Origin: Arion vulgaris
Taxonomy: Eukaryota; Mollusca; Gastropoda; Stylommatophora; Arionidae
Assembly: GCA_020796225.1 (NCBI GenBank)
Contig: CM036767.1
Location: 27,313,253 to 27,377,252, forward strand
DNA: 64,000 bases
Reading direction: 5' to 3'
The translations under genes and the position numbers were made by a program. Below the pieces are notes generated by a model. That model saw only the letters and a list, made by a program, of their open reading frames with translations, searched no databases and was not told the origin of the DNA. Shown here one piece after another: positions 1 through 9,783 of the stretch. How positions within the stretch are numbered: position 1 is the stretch's first letter; each line of letters begins with the position of its first letter.

Positions 1-229
1 AAAGTGAAGGACTTTTTACTACAACAACAAATTTCGGCCCTGAATCATGCTGCCAACATCATGTGGGGTATATCAATGGCGTGGAGGTACGTGCTCGTCT
101 CTCGCTCTAAAAGTACTCGATTTGTTTCCCGCGGGATATTTTTACAGAGAAGTCTCTGTAAATTTCGTCGTTCCAGTTGAGTATATAAAAGAACCATTTG
201 CAGTTGAAAATCGATAAGAGTAAGTCTCA
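1..229. other. No recognisable feature
   Basis: The first 229 bases contain no reading frame, RNA gene or repeat that I recognise. A minus-strand frame across 45-230 has no family signature and lies next to LINE debris, so it could be an unrecognised part of the same element. Confidence 0.4.
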
Positions 230-451
230 ATGCCGCGGCACATGCAAAATTGATTATTGATTACTGAACCGACGTCATTGCATTCCAGGCAGATACACAG
301 GTGACATTATCTCGCCTAACAGATGTCGAAGGGTATTCATATTGATGGTTCCTGTGGCTGGCTGATTAAACACACTCCTTACTCTGCACCTCAAGCATCC
401 AACTCTACTTGTACAACGGGTAACTCTAAACTCCTTAAATTGCTGAATCGA
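230..451 (-). repeat. LINE tail fragment, copy 1
   Basis: This stretch aligns by eye with 24,236-24,450. Shared blocks include GAACCGA, CATT, CCAGGCAG and AGATG-CGAAG in the same order and spacing. In both places minus-strand RNase H-type LINE sequence lies on the higher-coordinate side. The segment is therefore read as the region downstream of the RNase H domain in one LINE family. No intact reading frame remains. Confidence 0.5.
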
Positions 452-781
452 TTAACAATCTATTTTAGTGTCTTCATCGAACAGACAGTCGTGAATAGAC
501 CGAAGAACATCTCCCTTATCTATCTTCAATTTCTCGACAATCAATGCTGTTGATTCACGCTTGTCTGCTCTTCCATTGCCGCAAACACTCGCATGCCAAG
601 CACAGTAGATCCACGTAAGCCTCTGAAGGTTAAAAACTTCTATAGACAGCATCCACTCATACCGAAACCTGTATGTGTAAATTTTGAATCTTCCGAAGCA
701 ACGACTGTGAATCAAATACAACAACGGCCCCCGTAAACAGAGTCCAAGAGAGCTAATGGAAGGCCCTAATAACGGCCTCAA
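452..781 (-). pseudogene. LINE RNase H domain fragment
   Basis: The minus-strand frame contains AWHASVCGNGRADKRES, which matches the conserved 'H-x-G-x-x-GNE-x-AD' segment of the RNase H domain carried by I/Jockey-type LINE ORF2 proteins. In the intact enzyme this domain removes the RNA strand of the RNA:DNA hybrid. Expected residues are altered (GNGRAD instead of GNERAD), and the reading frame is isolated from the RT part at 1,481-1,897 by about 700 bp of broken sequence. It is a dead fragment. The same family has clearer RNase H pieces at 25,735-26,060 (minus) and 12,543-12,612 (plus). Confidence 0.6.
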
Positions 782-1480
782 CCTTCATCATCATACTGGC
801 AGTAGTTGTCCTGCATGCTCCACTTTGCTCTGCAACAATCCTGCCAAGCACGCTAGCCAAGAAATTCCAGCCTGACCTCTCATCACGATGCTTCAGGCCC
901 ATCGGTATAAACAACATCATTCCTTGTATTATCTTCTATCAGCAGCTAGTTCAGCCTTTATATCGCCCCGATCTCTACATTCTCTTCCAAGAGTAATGAT
1001 AACCTTACGGTTGTTGGTCATACTCCATCTATTGGGATACATTCTTCACCTTTTGGTATGATCGCCGCCCGAGTGGTTACCGGGGCCCAAATTTGGGATA
1101 TAAACAATAGAGCCACTGTTACCTGCCACGCATGTCGTAAGAGGCGACGAAGGAGGTTTGGCTGAAATCGGATGCACGTGTCTTAAATGTGTAGAAGTCT
1201 ATGCGTTTAGGGGCCTACCAAACCAATGTGCAACGTATACACGTTCTTGGCAAAGATCAAACATATCACAAAGAGTGATTAAAATTGGTCGTAAAGAACG
1301 AACGCGAAGAAGAAGAAGGAGGAGAAGAGGTATGATCGCAACTGCGATAATCTAGCAAATTGTTCTCTCAGCTTATGCCATCCACGACATTCCAAGCTTG
1401 ATTCTCGTGCCCTTAACATCATTAGTGTTCTTGTGCGATGGATGTCTCTTATCCACAGTAACCCGCATATATGCTTTATT
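782..1480 (-). pseudogene. Degraded LINE interval with embedded repeat
   Basis: This interval lies between the RNase H fragment and the RT-tail fragment of what looks like one minus-strand LINE. No continuous frame remains. The part at about 1,125-1,335 belongs to a separate dispersed repeat annotated on its own, so the LINE appears to have been broken by that insertion as well as by point decay. Confidence 0.35.
1125..1335 (+). repeat. Dispersed repeat, copy 1
   Basis: The segment opens with the block CCACGCATGTCGTAAGAGGC and continues with GAAATCGGATG, ATCACAAAGAGTG and a terminal GAA-rich run. The same ordered blocks occur at 21,826-22,060 and, inverted, at about 32,970-33,175. A short related piece (CTAGGGAAAGCTCACCCTAG) precedes the LINE fragment at about 9,440. 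The ending in a purine simple repeat suggests a non-LTR or SINE-like 3' end, but the class is not established. Confidence 0.5.
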
Positions 1481-1897
1481 TTAAGCGATTGCATGATGGA
1501 AGCATAGTGACAGAACGCTAAGCATATATCTCATCTTCACAATGGGAGCATCTCTAGTGCAGCTAAGGACTATACACATACCTTCATTCTGAATACGTTC
1601 TAGTCGTTTACATTGTGATCTTGATATCGTAAGAATGCCGTGTCCGTAGACTACCACGAACATAACCAGTTGATGAAACAAAAGGACAAGTAGTCTCTGG
1701 TCACGGTGTACGGTCACCATAATGTTTAGACCCGCAAGACCACGCTTGCAACGTTGTATCTTTTGTTTAACATAATGCTTGAAAGATAGACGACGATCAA
1801 AGGTTATCCCAAGATAGCACAGCTTGTCGCGACGCTCGATGTCCTGTCCCTCAAAGCTGACTTCGTGTAGGTCAACAATGACTATGGAATTATTCAA
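1481..1897 (-). pseudogene. LINE reverse transcriptase C-terminal fragment
   Basis: This 138-residue minus-strand frame reads like the thumb/connection region of I/Jockey-type LINE ORF2. It has a YLGITFDRRLSFKHYVK block (typical 'YLGVxxDxxLxFxxH'), then QIQRCKRGLAGLN-like helices and a LERIQNEG segment. The catalytic palm with the FADD motif is not present here, and the frame starts in the middle of the domain, so it is a 5'-truncated copy. With the RNase H remnant downstream (452-781) it forms one minus-strand LINE of about 1.4 kb. Confidence 0.75.
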
Positions 1898-2229
1898 AGA
1901 GCATCACAACATACATGCATTTTTACATATGTTGTGGGTGCAAAATGTGTTTGAAAGATAAAAATAAAATTCATACAAAATTGTCACCATCTTTAAAATT
2001 ATACCAGGGACTCTCCCCGGTGCTACGGAGGTCGTGTACTGCCGCTGAGATTTTTCCTTGTAAGAAAGATATCGGAGAGCACACACATGGTTGTTCACCG
2101 AAGTAAAATCAATGATGGTCCAATCAACAATTTCTCATTTCTCTTGTTGTCTGTTTCAATCTCCCACCTCATTAAGGGTTCTTATATTCCATAAAGTTAG
2201 TCTGGTTTCATGTTTTGTAAATAAGACAA
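1898..2229. other. No recognisable feature
   Basis: This is moderately AT-rich sequence. Short overlapping frames exist on both strands but none shows a family motif. I see no RNA gene or tandem repeat here. Confidence 0.4.
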
Positions 2230-2645
2230 GGGGCGGCTTGTCATTAATGGCCAGTGGGGCCCGGCTCCACCAAATATTTTGAATAAGGTGTACTTATAAA
2301 TTTTGGAAATTATTTGTTCATAATTATTACTTTCAACGTGAAACTGATTAGTGTTGGAAGTTGATATATAACGCTAAAACATAACACAGTCTGAAATCTG
2401 AAATTCAGCATCTTTCCTCCCTAATTACGCCGCTGGTCTTTAAGGGCCAGTAGGGTCTGCCCCCGCCCCCTCAACCAAAATGAGTAAAGTGTACGTATCT
2501 CCACATTAAATATAAATTATATCTTCATAAATATTACTTTTAACTTGACACTAATTAGCTTTGAAAGTTGAATATATAACACTAAAATATAAATATTATA
2601 TCATAATAATATAACAATCATAATAATATATAAAATATAATTTAA
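2230..2645 (+). repeat. Two diverged tandem copies of a ~200-bp AT-rich repeat
   Basis: Copy one runs from about 2,236 to 2,400 and copy two from about 2,440 to 2,600. Both start with AAGGGCCAGTAGGG-like or AATGGCCAGTGGGG-like sequence. They continue through GTGTAC and ATTACTTT-AAC, then a TTGATATATAAC-type block, and end in CTAAAA. They are about 70-75 percent alike by eye. After copy two the sequence runs into pure AT-rich DNA. No coding capacity is visible. Confidence 0.5.
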
Positions 2646-2970
2646 AAAAATATTATAAACAATCTGAATACAGTCACTATTTTTCAGTAGTTCATTTTAA
2701 AATGTGCCTATCTACGATGTAACATTGCGACCTTTGACCTTTGATGTCTTCCTGCAATGATAATTGTCAAAACAATTACGTCATTTTCATTTATCCGGCA
2801 ACTAAGTTTATTCTTACGCTGTCAATTTATTTCTCGATTAAATAGTCCTTTTAATTATCGATTGAACCACGAATTATATATATAAATAGTATAAATTTAT
2901 AGAAAATGATAGAAATAAGTTACTTATCATCATAGAATAGTTTAAATTAATCGCTCATTCCATCAATATA
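2646..2970. other. AT-rich intergenic DNA
   Basis: There is no reading frame or repeat I can name. Short AT runs such as the ATATATATAAAT near 2,876 are the only notable structure. Confidence 0.4.
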
Positions 2971-2975
2971 CATTT

Positions 2976-3235
2976 GTCTCTGTGGCTGAGTGGTTAAGCC
3001 CTTTGCCTTGCGAGTCGAAGGTCGTGGGTTCGAATCCGGACCGCGGCCTTCTGTTCCGAGTGCATTTTTCCAGAGACCCTAGGATTGTTGCCGGAGCTAC
3101 GGAGTTCGTGCTTTGTGCAATACTCTCAGCAGGTGGCGTGCCATTTCTATGGAGAGGACCGAGCCATATGGGGTAAAACCCGGTGCAATGAAGTCAATCC
3201 TTCGGCTTAAAACCCTTTTTAAACATTTGTCTACG
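2976..3235 (+). repeat. tRNA-derived SINE
   Basis: A perfect RNA polymerase III A box (TGGCTGAGTGG, 2,983-2,993) is followed 34 bases later by a perfect B box (GGTTCGAATCC, 3,027-3,037). These are the split internal promoter of a tRNA gene. The flanking acceptor-stem halves do not pair, so it is not a functional tRNA. The tRNA-like head continues into an unrelated body to about 3,235, the usual architecture of a SINE. A chance reading frame through the head gives the MAEWLSPLPCESKVVGSN peptide often seen across such SINE heads. Confidence 0.7.
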
Positions 3236-3327
3236 ACAATGTACTTTTTCTTTCACTTTCGTTTGTACAGCTGGCAAGTTTACAAAGAGAGATTATATAT
3301 TAAAAAATCACCTAACATCTATGTAGT

Positions 3328-3400
3328 CGCGCTGGCGGAATAGATAAGCACGTGTAGTCTGTAATGCGAGTGACGCGCGTTCAATTCACGTATATATTTT
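3328..3400 (+). repeat. Second tRNA-like SINE head, degraded
   Basis: TGGCGGAATAG at 3,333-3,343 fits the A box consensus TRGYNNARNNG. A weaker B box (CGTTCAATTCA, 3,378-3,388) lies at normal tRNA spacing. It is followed by a short T-run. The family differs from the SINE at 2,976 and it is probably a 3'-truncated relic. Confidence 0.5.
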
Positions 3401-3735
3401 TTTCTATCCAGAAGCACTTGAGCTTTCAGCTATTCAGCTCGGTGCCATGGACATCGAAACCCTTAGGTTCAGTGCCACAAACACCGTAAATCTGGAAAAC
3501 CTGTGGCTTTTCTGCAAGCACGTGGAATTGAGCCGCACTCACAGGGGGTTTGTCACCGGTCGTCCAACGTGGCACAAACATGCTGGACAGGCGGGTGATA
3601 CTTAAAAAAACACTTCTCTAGGCACTCATGTCGTTTGATGTGGCCGAAATATTTAATTTGTCTTTGATTTTATGTTCGTTAATAGCCAACGTGTGGGTGT
3701 GGGACATGGGCATTTGATGAGGCAGTGAAAAGCAT
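3401..3735. other. No recognisable feature
   Basis: This is moderately GC-balanced sequence without a stop-free frame or repeat match inside the window. It may belong to an unrecognised transposon body. Confidence 0.35.
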
Positions 3736-4090
3736 ATGTGTGCTGTTGAATATGGGTGTTGCAGAGGAGTCCTCCGTGTGTTATGGACAGAGAGGAGAAC
3801 AAGTGAATCTATGCAGAAGGAACTCAATCAGATAAGCTGGCTGAAGCTACAAATGGAAAAGATAGAATTTAGATATTTTGGACATATGGAGAGATATGAG
3901 GAGGGCTGGAGAGGACCGTCGCGGAGGGAAGCATGACAGCAGGGAGAGGAGGAGGGCCACGGTGAAGATGGGTTCGTGATGTAACTGATGGTTTGAACAT
4001 GATGGATGCAGAGGCATCAGAGGCTGCAGAGAAATTCCGGATTACTGTTGGGGTGGCAAAGTTCTGCTCAGGACAAGCTATGTGATAATG
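3736..4090 (+). pseudogene. LINE ORF2 C-terminal fragment, family A
   Basis: The frame beginning at 3,736 carries RRVLRV-like, TERRTSESMQKELNQ and FRYFGHMERYEE segments. These match the C-terminal tail ('WTARRTNxSILKEI...LxYFGHLMRR') of a widespread invertebrate endonuclease/RT LINE ORF. A frameshift near 3,935 moves the continuation (RRWVRDVTDGLNMMDAEA, then an EAAEKF segment) to another frame. The catalytic RT domain is missing. It is a 5'-truncated and frameshifted remnant. Confidence 0.7.
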
Positions 4091-4139
4091 AATCTCTTTA
4101 ATATCAAACTGTTGCAGAACAGAAGCATTTGTTATTTTC

Positions 4140-4625
4140 TTGAAAGGGAGAATAACTTCCCGGAATAGACAAATAATAGTATATAGTCCAAAACTACCAA
4201 CACTTTGTTACCAGTGCCAAACTTGGTCTCTTACAGCAACACATCACAGAAAGCTCACCACGTGTGAAATGAAATGCTTTAGGAAGGCAGTGGGAGTCAC
4301 CAGGAAAGACAGACTACGAAATGAGGACATCAGAAGCAGAATGGGCATAACTTCATGCACCGAATATATCGAAAGACAACAAGTGCAGTGGTTTGGACAT
4401 TTAATGAGAATGAAATACAACCAACCACCAATAACAGCATACAATAAAAAGAGATCGGGTACTAGAGCTAAGGGAAGACCAAGAAAAAGATGAATAGACA
4501 ATATCAAGACCACACTACATAAACACGAATACAACACAACAAGGGTAACTCATCTAGCCCTAGAACGCAAATTAAAGCTCCCATCCCTACGCTTAACGAC
4601 AAGAGTGGACAGCCAACTACATCTT
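4140..4625 (+). pseudogene. LINE ORF2 C-terminal fragment, family B
   Basis: A 117-residue frame (4,140-4,493) carries LCYQCQTWSLTATH, EMKCFRKAVGVTRKDRLRNE, IERQQVQWFGHLMRM and GTRAKGRPRKR. This is the classic order in the C-terminal region of RTE/Jockey-like LINE ORFs. The TAG/TGA breaks that follow sit where W-IDNIK is expected, so a Trp codon has become a stop. The continuation (DNIKTTLHKH, then ALERKLKLPS) is readable to about 4,600. The RT core is absent, so this is a dead 5'-truncated copy. Confidence 0.75.
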
Positions 4626-4885
4626 CCACCTGACAATAGTCCAAAAACAGTGATTTTTTCGAAAATTTTGTCTGGTCCCACAAAAAAAAACCAAAGACCA
4701 CGAGCCGCCACTGAGTTAGGACATCTGTTTTCGTTGGAATAGCTTTCTGGTGCATTTCACCACTGACAGACAGTCTTGGAGTTTGTAAGCATGTGCAAAT
4801 GCAAATGACGACCATACTCGAAGACTACACCACAGAAGAAAAGCGTGATGTTGTATATTTTTGGGGCCCAATTACATATTATAGT
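4626..4885. other. Intervening LINE-derived or unique sequence
   Basis: This lies between two LINE pieces on the same strand. It includes a run of nine A at about 4,681, which could mark the 3' end of the family B fragment. I see no motif that identifies the remainder. Confidence 0.35.
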
Positions 4886-5040
4886 AAGGATATATGTCAC
4901 CAACGGCGTCAAACAGGGCTGTGTACTGGCCCCAACACTCTTCAGCATGATGTTTGCTGCCATGCTCATGGACGTATTTTGAGATAGGGTAAAGATTAGA
5001 TACAAGACAGACGTAATCTATTCAATCTTAGGAGGTTAAA
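4886..5040 (+). pseudogene. LINE reverse transcriptase motif B fragment
   Basis: The plus strand reads VTNGVKQGCVLAPTLFSMMF followed by AAMLMDVF and then a stop at about 4,981. This is the finger/palm motif 'GVxQGCVLxPxLF' of non-LTR reverse transcriptases. It is nearly the same as the block in the minus-strand RT at 11,592-12,430 (GVKQGCVLTPTLFSMMFAAML), so both come from one LINE family. Only about 50 codons remain, and the catalytic FADD is missing. Confidence 0.75.
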
Positions 5041-6045
5041 ATACTCCACATCTGGGTTGTGCGTCTGCAAGCTGCGCCTCCTCGTTTTGAAAATAAACAG
5101 ACGAGCGAGCCAGTAAGCGAGCGCGGTTTCCCAGAGTCGATAACCTATTGCGTGCATAGTCTCTAACGGCTGAATGTGCCTCTCCGCTTCTTCACGCTAC
5201 TAAGCGGACCAGGCTCCCAGCGAATAGGGGACAAGGTAGCGTCTGCTATTAACTGATTCCGTACCAAGCGACGCTCAAGTGTCGATATATCTTATCGTAT
5301 GAATCACGCGTCACTCAAAAGATGCTTACTATTTTTGCGTTTTTATTACTTTTTCGTTCCGATTAGAGCTTTATATTAACCGAAAACTACGTAAAAGTGA
5401 AGTATAAACGATAATGAATACATACCATCTTGGTTTGTGCTAGAAGTAGAAGTGAAACAGAGTTTACCAGTCATTCTAGGATACTATGTGACAATAAAAA
5501 ACTAGCAATTTATATGAATGGCCATGATGCTAGTTTGTGAACAGTTTGTTAATAAACCATACACCCCTTCACTAATTTATTAATGTTTGTGTATTCATAA
5601 ATGCATTACCTATATAAAGAGAGCAGTTAGACTGATTTATACAACATATTGTTCAAAAAGGCCCTTGTCAAGTTGGATTTTCGTTTTCACAATTTCAATT
5701 AGTTTTTTTAAATTCATGCTAATATTTTTCATGCATGGTAAACACGACATTATATTTTCGGATACAATAAATATTTTAGGAAAGTACATTCATTAATTGT
5801 TAATTTGATATATAATAAGTTCAACTTTAAATAATATTTAGAAACAATATTTTAGTTTAGCTAAAGTTTGTGTATACTATTTTTGAAGCTGAAAAAATAA
5901 TTCCTTCCAGAGGCGAAAAAACCCTGTAGTGAATCAGTTTAAGACTCGCTCGCTCGCGCGGTCTTGTGTGTGTGTCCGTATATCGAAGTCGCCCAGTCGT
6001 GATATGATGCAGTCAGTCTAAAATTTTAAAAAGCTCGACGGTGGT
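5041..6045. other. About 1 kb without an identifiable gene
   Basis: 5,041-5,300 is GC-balanced and contains repeated GAGCGAG-type short motifs. 5,300-5,900 is AT-rich. 5,940-6,045 has CGCTCG repeats and a GT-rich stretch just upstream of the 18S remnant. I cannot identify an rDNA promoter or external spacer here by eye, and nothing is translatable with confidence. Confidence 0.35.
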
Positions 6046-6049
6046 CTCG

Positions 6050-8135
6050 TTCAAGATTAAGCCATGCATGTCTAAGTTCACACTGTCTCACGGTGAAACC
6101 ACGAATGGCTCATTAAATCAATATTCCTTAGATGACACGGTCCTACCTGGATAACTGGGGCAATTCTAGAGCTAATTCATGCTTACAACGCTCCGAACCT
6201 CGTGGAAAGAGTGCTTTTATTAGTTCAACACCAATCGCCGTTACCCTTCGCGGGGTGCGGCGTCCCACTGGTGACTCTGGATAACTTTGTGCTGATCGCA
6301 TGACCTCGTGTGCCGGTGACGCATCTTTCAAATGTCTGCTCTATCAAATGTCGATGGTACGTGACATTGCCACCATATTTGTCATGGGTAACGGGGAATC
6401 AGGGTTCGATTCCGGAGAGGGAGCATGACAAACGGCAACCACATCCAAGGAAGGCAGCAGGTGCGCAACTTACCCTCTCCCGACACGGGGAGGTAGTGAC
6501 GAAAAATAACAATTCAGTACTCTTTCGAGGCCCCGTAATTGGAATGAGTACACTTTAAACCCTTTAACGAGGATCTATTGGAGGGCAAGCCTGGTGCCAG
6601 CAGCCGCGATAATTCCAGCTCCAATAGCGTATATTAAAGTTGTTGCAGTTAAAAAGGCGAGCGTTCCGGCTCACGCCGATTCACTGCCCGTTGTCTCCTG
6701 CCCTACCGTCTGCCGGCTCTCTCCAGTGGGTACTCTTCACTGAGCGTCCCGGGTGACCGGCGCGTTTACTTTGAAAAAATTAGAGTGTTCAAAGCAGGCC
6801 TCAGCTGCCTGAATAATGGTGCATAGAATAATGGAATAGGACCTCGGTTCTATTTCGTTGGTTTTCGGAACTGGAGGTAATGATTAAGAGGGACAGACGG
6901 GGGCATTCGTATTGCGGTGTTAGAGGTGAAATTCTTGGATCGCCGCAAGACGAACTACTGCGAAAGTATTTGACTAGAATGTTTTCATTAATCAAGAACG
7001 AAAGTCAGAGGCGCGAAGACGATCAGATACCGTCGTAGTTTTGACCATAAACGATGCAGACTAGCATCGATGCTTTGATGACTCTGCAGGCAGCTTCCGG
7101 GAAACCAAAGTGTTTGGGATCCGGAGGAAGTATGGTTGCAAAGCTGAAACTTTAAGGGGATTCTGGTTTTGAAACTTTTTCGTTGCTTTCATATTAATGT
7201 AGAATTTGTATTACAATTTTGAGTTATTATGACTTAAAAGAGTAGAAAAACTTTAGTTTTCAAAATATTTCAACGCGTTGCCATGGAAACAATAAAAATG
7301 ACCGACCACCAAGCACAAAATTTTAAATTCCTAAGGCTCTGAAAGTAATGAATATAAATGAATTTTGTTTTCACACTAAGGTGAGTAATTGTAATATCTA
7401 AAATTAAACATGATTTTAGGATATATTAAATGTTACATTTTTATGAATTTTTAGGTAAACACACCCCAAAAACAGCTTTTAACTGAATTTTGAGAGAATT
7501 TTTACCCAAAATTTATAAAAACTAAATATTCAATATATCATAATAATCATGTGTAATATTTTAGATATTACAATTACGCACTTTAGAGTGAAAACAGAAT
7601 TCATTTACAGTAATTAGATTCAGAGCCTTAGGGATTTGAAATTTTGTTTTTGGCTGCCATTTTGTATTGTTTCCATGGTAACAATTTGATATTTTTTTTT
7701 TTTTACTAAATATTTTCTACTATTCTAAGTCATACTCTTTCAGAATGGTTATACAAATTTTATATTAATATGAAAACAACGAAAATAGCTTCTTGATCCC
7801 CATACTACCGAATCCTCCCGGAATTGTCGGATGGGCACCACCAGGAGTGGAGCCTAATTTGGAGTGCGGCTTATTTTGACTCAACACGGGAAAACTCACC
7901 CGGTTCGGACACTGTAAGGATTGACAGCTCTTTCTTGATTCGGTGGGTGGTGGTGTATGGCCGTTCTTATTTCGTGGAGAGATTTGTCTGGTTAATTTCG
8001 ATAATGAACGAGACTCTAGGTCATTAAATAGTTCGCCGATCCTCCATGCGCCGGCACAACTTCTTAGATTTACGAGTGACATTTAACCACACGAGATTAA
8101 GTAATAACAGGTCTGTGATGCCCTTTGATGTCCAG
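6050..8135 (+). pseudogene. Decayed 18S rRNA gene copy, interrupted
   Basis: Conserved small-subunit blocks occur in the correct order. They are AAGATTAAGCCATGCATGTC near 6,054, GGTGCCAGCAGCCGCGATAA near 6,593, GAGGTGAAATTCTTGGATCG near 6,923, and GTATGGTTGCAAAGCTGAAA near 7,130. After an insertion come GGGCACCACCAGGAGTGGAG (7,833) and ACTCAACACGGGAAAACTCA. The last recognisable block is GGTCTGTGATGCCCTT near 8,110. The 5' terminal helix and 3' terminal ~150 bases are missing. Conserved positions carry many substitutions and small deletions, for example in the region around 6,330-6,440. A 646-bp fold-back element splits it at 7,156-7,801. No 5.8S or 28S follows. This is a solitary rRNA pseudogene, not part of a working rDNA array. 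The V4 sequence looks lophotrochozoan-like (inference). Confidence 0.9.
7156..7801. mobile_element. Fold-back MITE inserted in the 18S copy
   Basis: The two halves of this 646-bp insert are reverse complements along their full length, about 320 bp each and roughly 75-80 percent alike by eye. The left end GGGGATTCTGG pairs with the right end ...GATCCCC. TTTCATATTAAT on the left pairs with ATTAATATGAAAA on the right, and CCTAAGGCTCTGA with TCAGAGCCTTAGG. There is no coding sequence. It interrupts 18S between GAAACTTTAA and GGAATTGTCGG, with about 18 extra bases at the right edge, and I could not define a clean target duplication. Each arm carries a GTTNCCATGGNAAC palindrome (7,277-7,290 and 7,669-7,682). 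It is a non-autonomous DNA transposon-like element of unassigned superfamily. Confidence 0.8.
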
Positions 8136-8136
8136 G

Positions 8137-9430
8137 AAGGGGTGGGGATCAAATGCGTATGAGGCGGTTAGCCAGAATTAGTGAGCCGGCACTAATCAAG
8201 ACCATGTCCCCTACCTCCACGTGGTGACCCTGGAAACAGTCTTTGTTTCCGGTCAGGCTAATAGGGGCAGGGATCGGGGAGAACTACTGGTAGTGGTATC
8301 AGTGCAAGTACGGAAAAGCAATGCAGGTCCATACGAACAAAATGCACGAATCTCCTGGCCGATGTCCAACAAAATATTGCCCAAGTTTGCGAAAAAAAAG
8401 ATACAGCAGCGAAACGTCTCTGATAGAATTCCTACTCCCCCGGAGTAAGGGCCGAACATAAATTGCCATCTCCGGAGCAAGAGACTCCATACACAAGCTC
8501 GACGTGTAAGTCAAAGGTCCTGCCACAAATTACCAGTTTCTCTGTCGATGGGGAGATTAGTGAACAAAAAAGGATGAGAGGTGCATCCAGTGACGAAACG
8601 TGAGCCCACATAGAGCGAAACCCGAAGCCCTGTGGGGCGGCAAACATTACCAGCTCTGGGGCAAGAATTAAAAGTCAGATGCGTAACTAATAAAGTCTAC
8701 CCTCCTCTCGGTACGAGGAAGATTGCAGCTGACTCCGTATCGGTGGCCTGGCGCAGATACATTTACTGTGCAAGGTTGGCCGAGCGCAAAACATAAAGTT
8801 GCGTTTTAGTGCATAACGAAACTGCCCTCCTGGGAAAACCGTGCAAGGTACTGTTGTGATAACAACTAACATCCCCGGAAGAACTGAGGTGGGTTATGCC
8901 TAACGGAACTGCCAGCCTTGGGGCAATTGGGCAAGGTACTGTTTGCGAGCGCAAACACTAGTGACGAGCGCAAAATCTCAGTTGCGTTGCTAGCGTCAAT
9001 TGAAACGACCTTCTACATTATTTGTGCTTGGCCCCAGTCCAGTGTTTCCTGAGGCTAGGGAAAATGCGAAGTAGAAACTGCTAATTGCCACATACCGAAA
9101 CGCGTCTCGAAAAGGCAGATAATGTTCCTACTCCGAAATAAACTCAAAAGTGAACAGTAAAGTGAAGTCGACAATGTAAAGATCTGACAGGCTGTCCGGA
9201 TCCGAACATTAGCGAAAGTCGATACTTTACACGGTGTTTTATACGAGTAAGACGCCGTCCGAGGACAAGCTTATAAGCCCCGTGAAATGTTCCTAATCCG
9301 GAACGACTTCACAGTCAGAAAGGGCAATAACAGTAGTAACTCACTGTTTGGCGTAGGTCACAAAGCCCAAATATACGGCAAAGCTGATCGAAAAGGCGAA
9401 GATCCGGGCCGAAATAGTCGGCAAAAAGGA
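8137..9430 (+). repeat. GC-richer interspersed repeat, copy 1
   Basis: The sequence immediately after the 18S remnant is another repetitive element. Its first ~170 bases align with the reverse complement of 32,070-32,240. Shared blocks are GCCAGAATTAG, CTAATC, ACCTCCA-GTGGTGACCCTGG, TTCCGGTC-GGCTAA and GGGAGA-CTACT. Further on there are internal near-duplicates (AACTGCC, GGCAAGGTACTGTT and GAGCGCAAAA blocks around 8,770-8,980). It could be the 5' untranslated part of a LINE, because LINE C-terminal sequence follows at 9,485, but no ORF1 or endonuclease motif is visible. Confidence 0.5.
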
Positions 9431-9484
9431 TCGTATCCTAGGGAAAGCTCACCCTAGTAAATCAAAAGCTTGCTGAAAACGGGT

Positions 9485-9783
9485 GCTGGTCGAAAGAAAA
9501 AACGTTTTAAAGACACTCTTAAAGTGTCTTTGAAATGCTTCGATATAGACACCACGTGCTGGGAATCTATGGCACAGGATCGCCAAATGTGGCGCTGGAA
9601 GAAGAGGAACCCGCATAGCCGAGAATCATCGTGCCGTTGAGGCAGAGAAAACGAGCTGTGGTAGGGGATTATTTTCTGGGATTGAACTCTACTGTTACCT
9701 CCGCACACACCAGAGATGAGCAGCAGCACACGTCTGAGGCTGTTGTCATCATCACTTGCAATGGAGGGTTATTATTATTATGT
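9485..9783 (+). pseudogene. LINE ORF2 C-terminus and 3' end, family C
   Basis: From 9,480 the plus strand reads GAGRKKKRFKDTLKVSLKCF, then DIDTTCWESMAQDRQMWRWK. These match the C-terminal 'KKRFKDxLKxSLKxxxIDxxxWExLAxDRxxWR' block of a very common animal LINE ORF. A stop follows at about 9,634. The downstream sequence ends in a TTA microsatellite (about 9,767-9,782), the usual simple-repeat 3' terminus of such LINEs. The short CTAGGGAAAGCTCACCCTAG block at about 9,439 links this copy to the dispersed repeat at 1,125 and 21,826. Confidence 0.75.

Noticed and set aside
2976..3050. Functional tRNA gene
   Set aside because: A and B boxes are perfect, but the acceptor stem halves do not pair and the sequence continues into a SINE body.
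8137..9430. 28S or ITS sequence following the 18S remnant
   Set aside because: No 5.8S or 28S core blocks are present, and the start of this stretch matches an unrelated repeat at 32,070-32,240.
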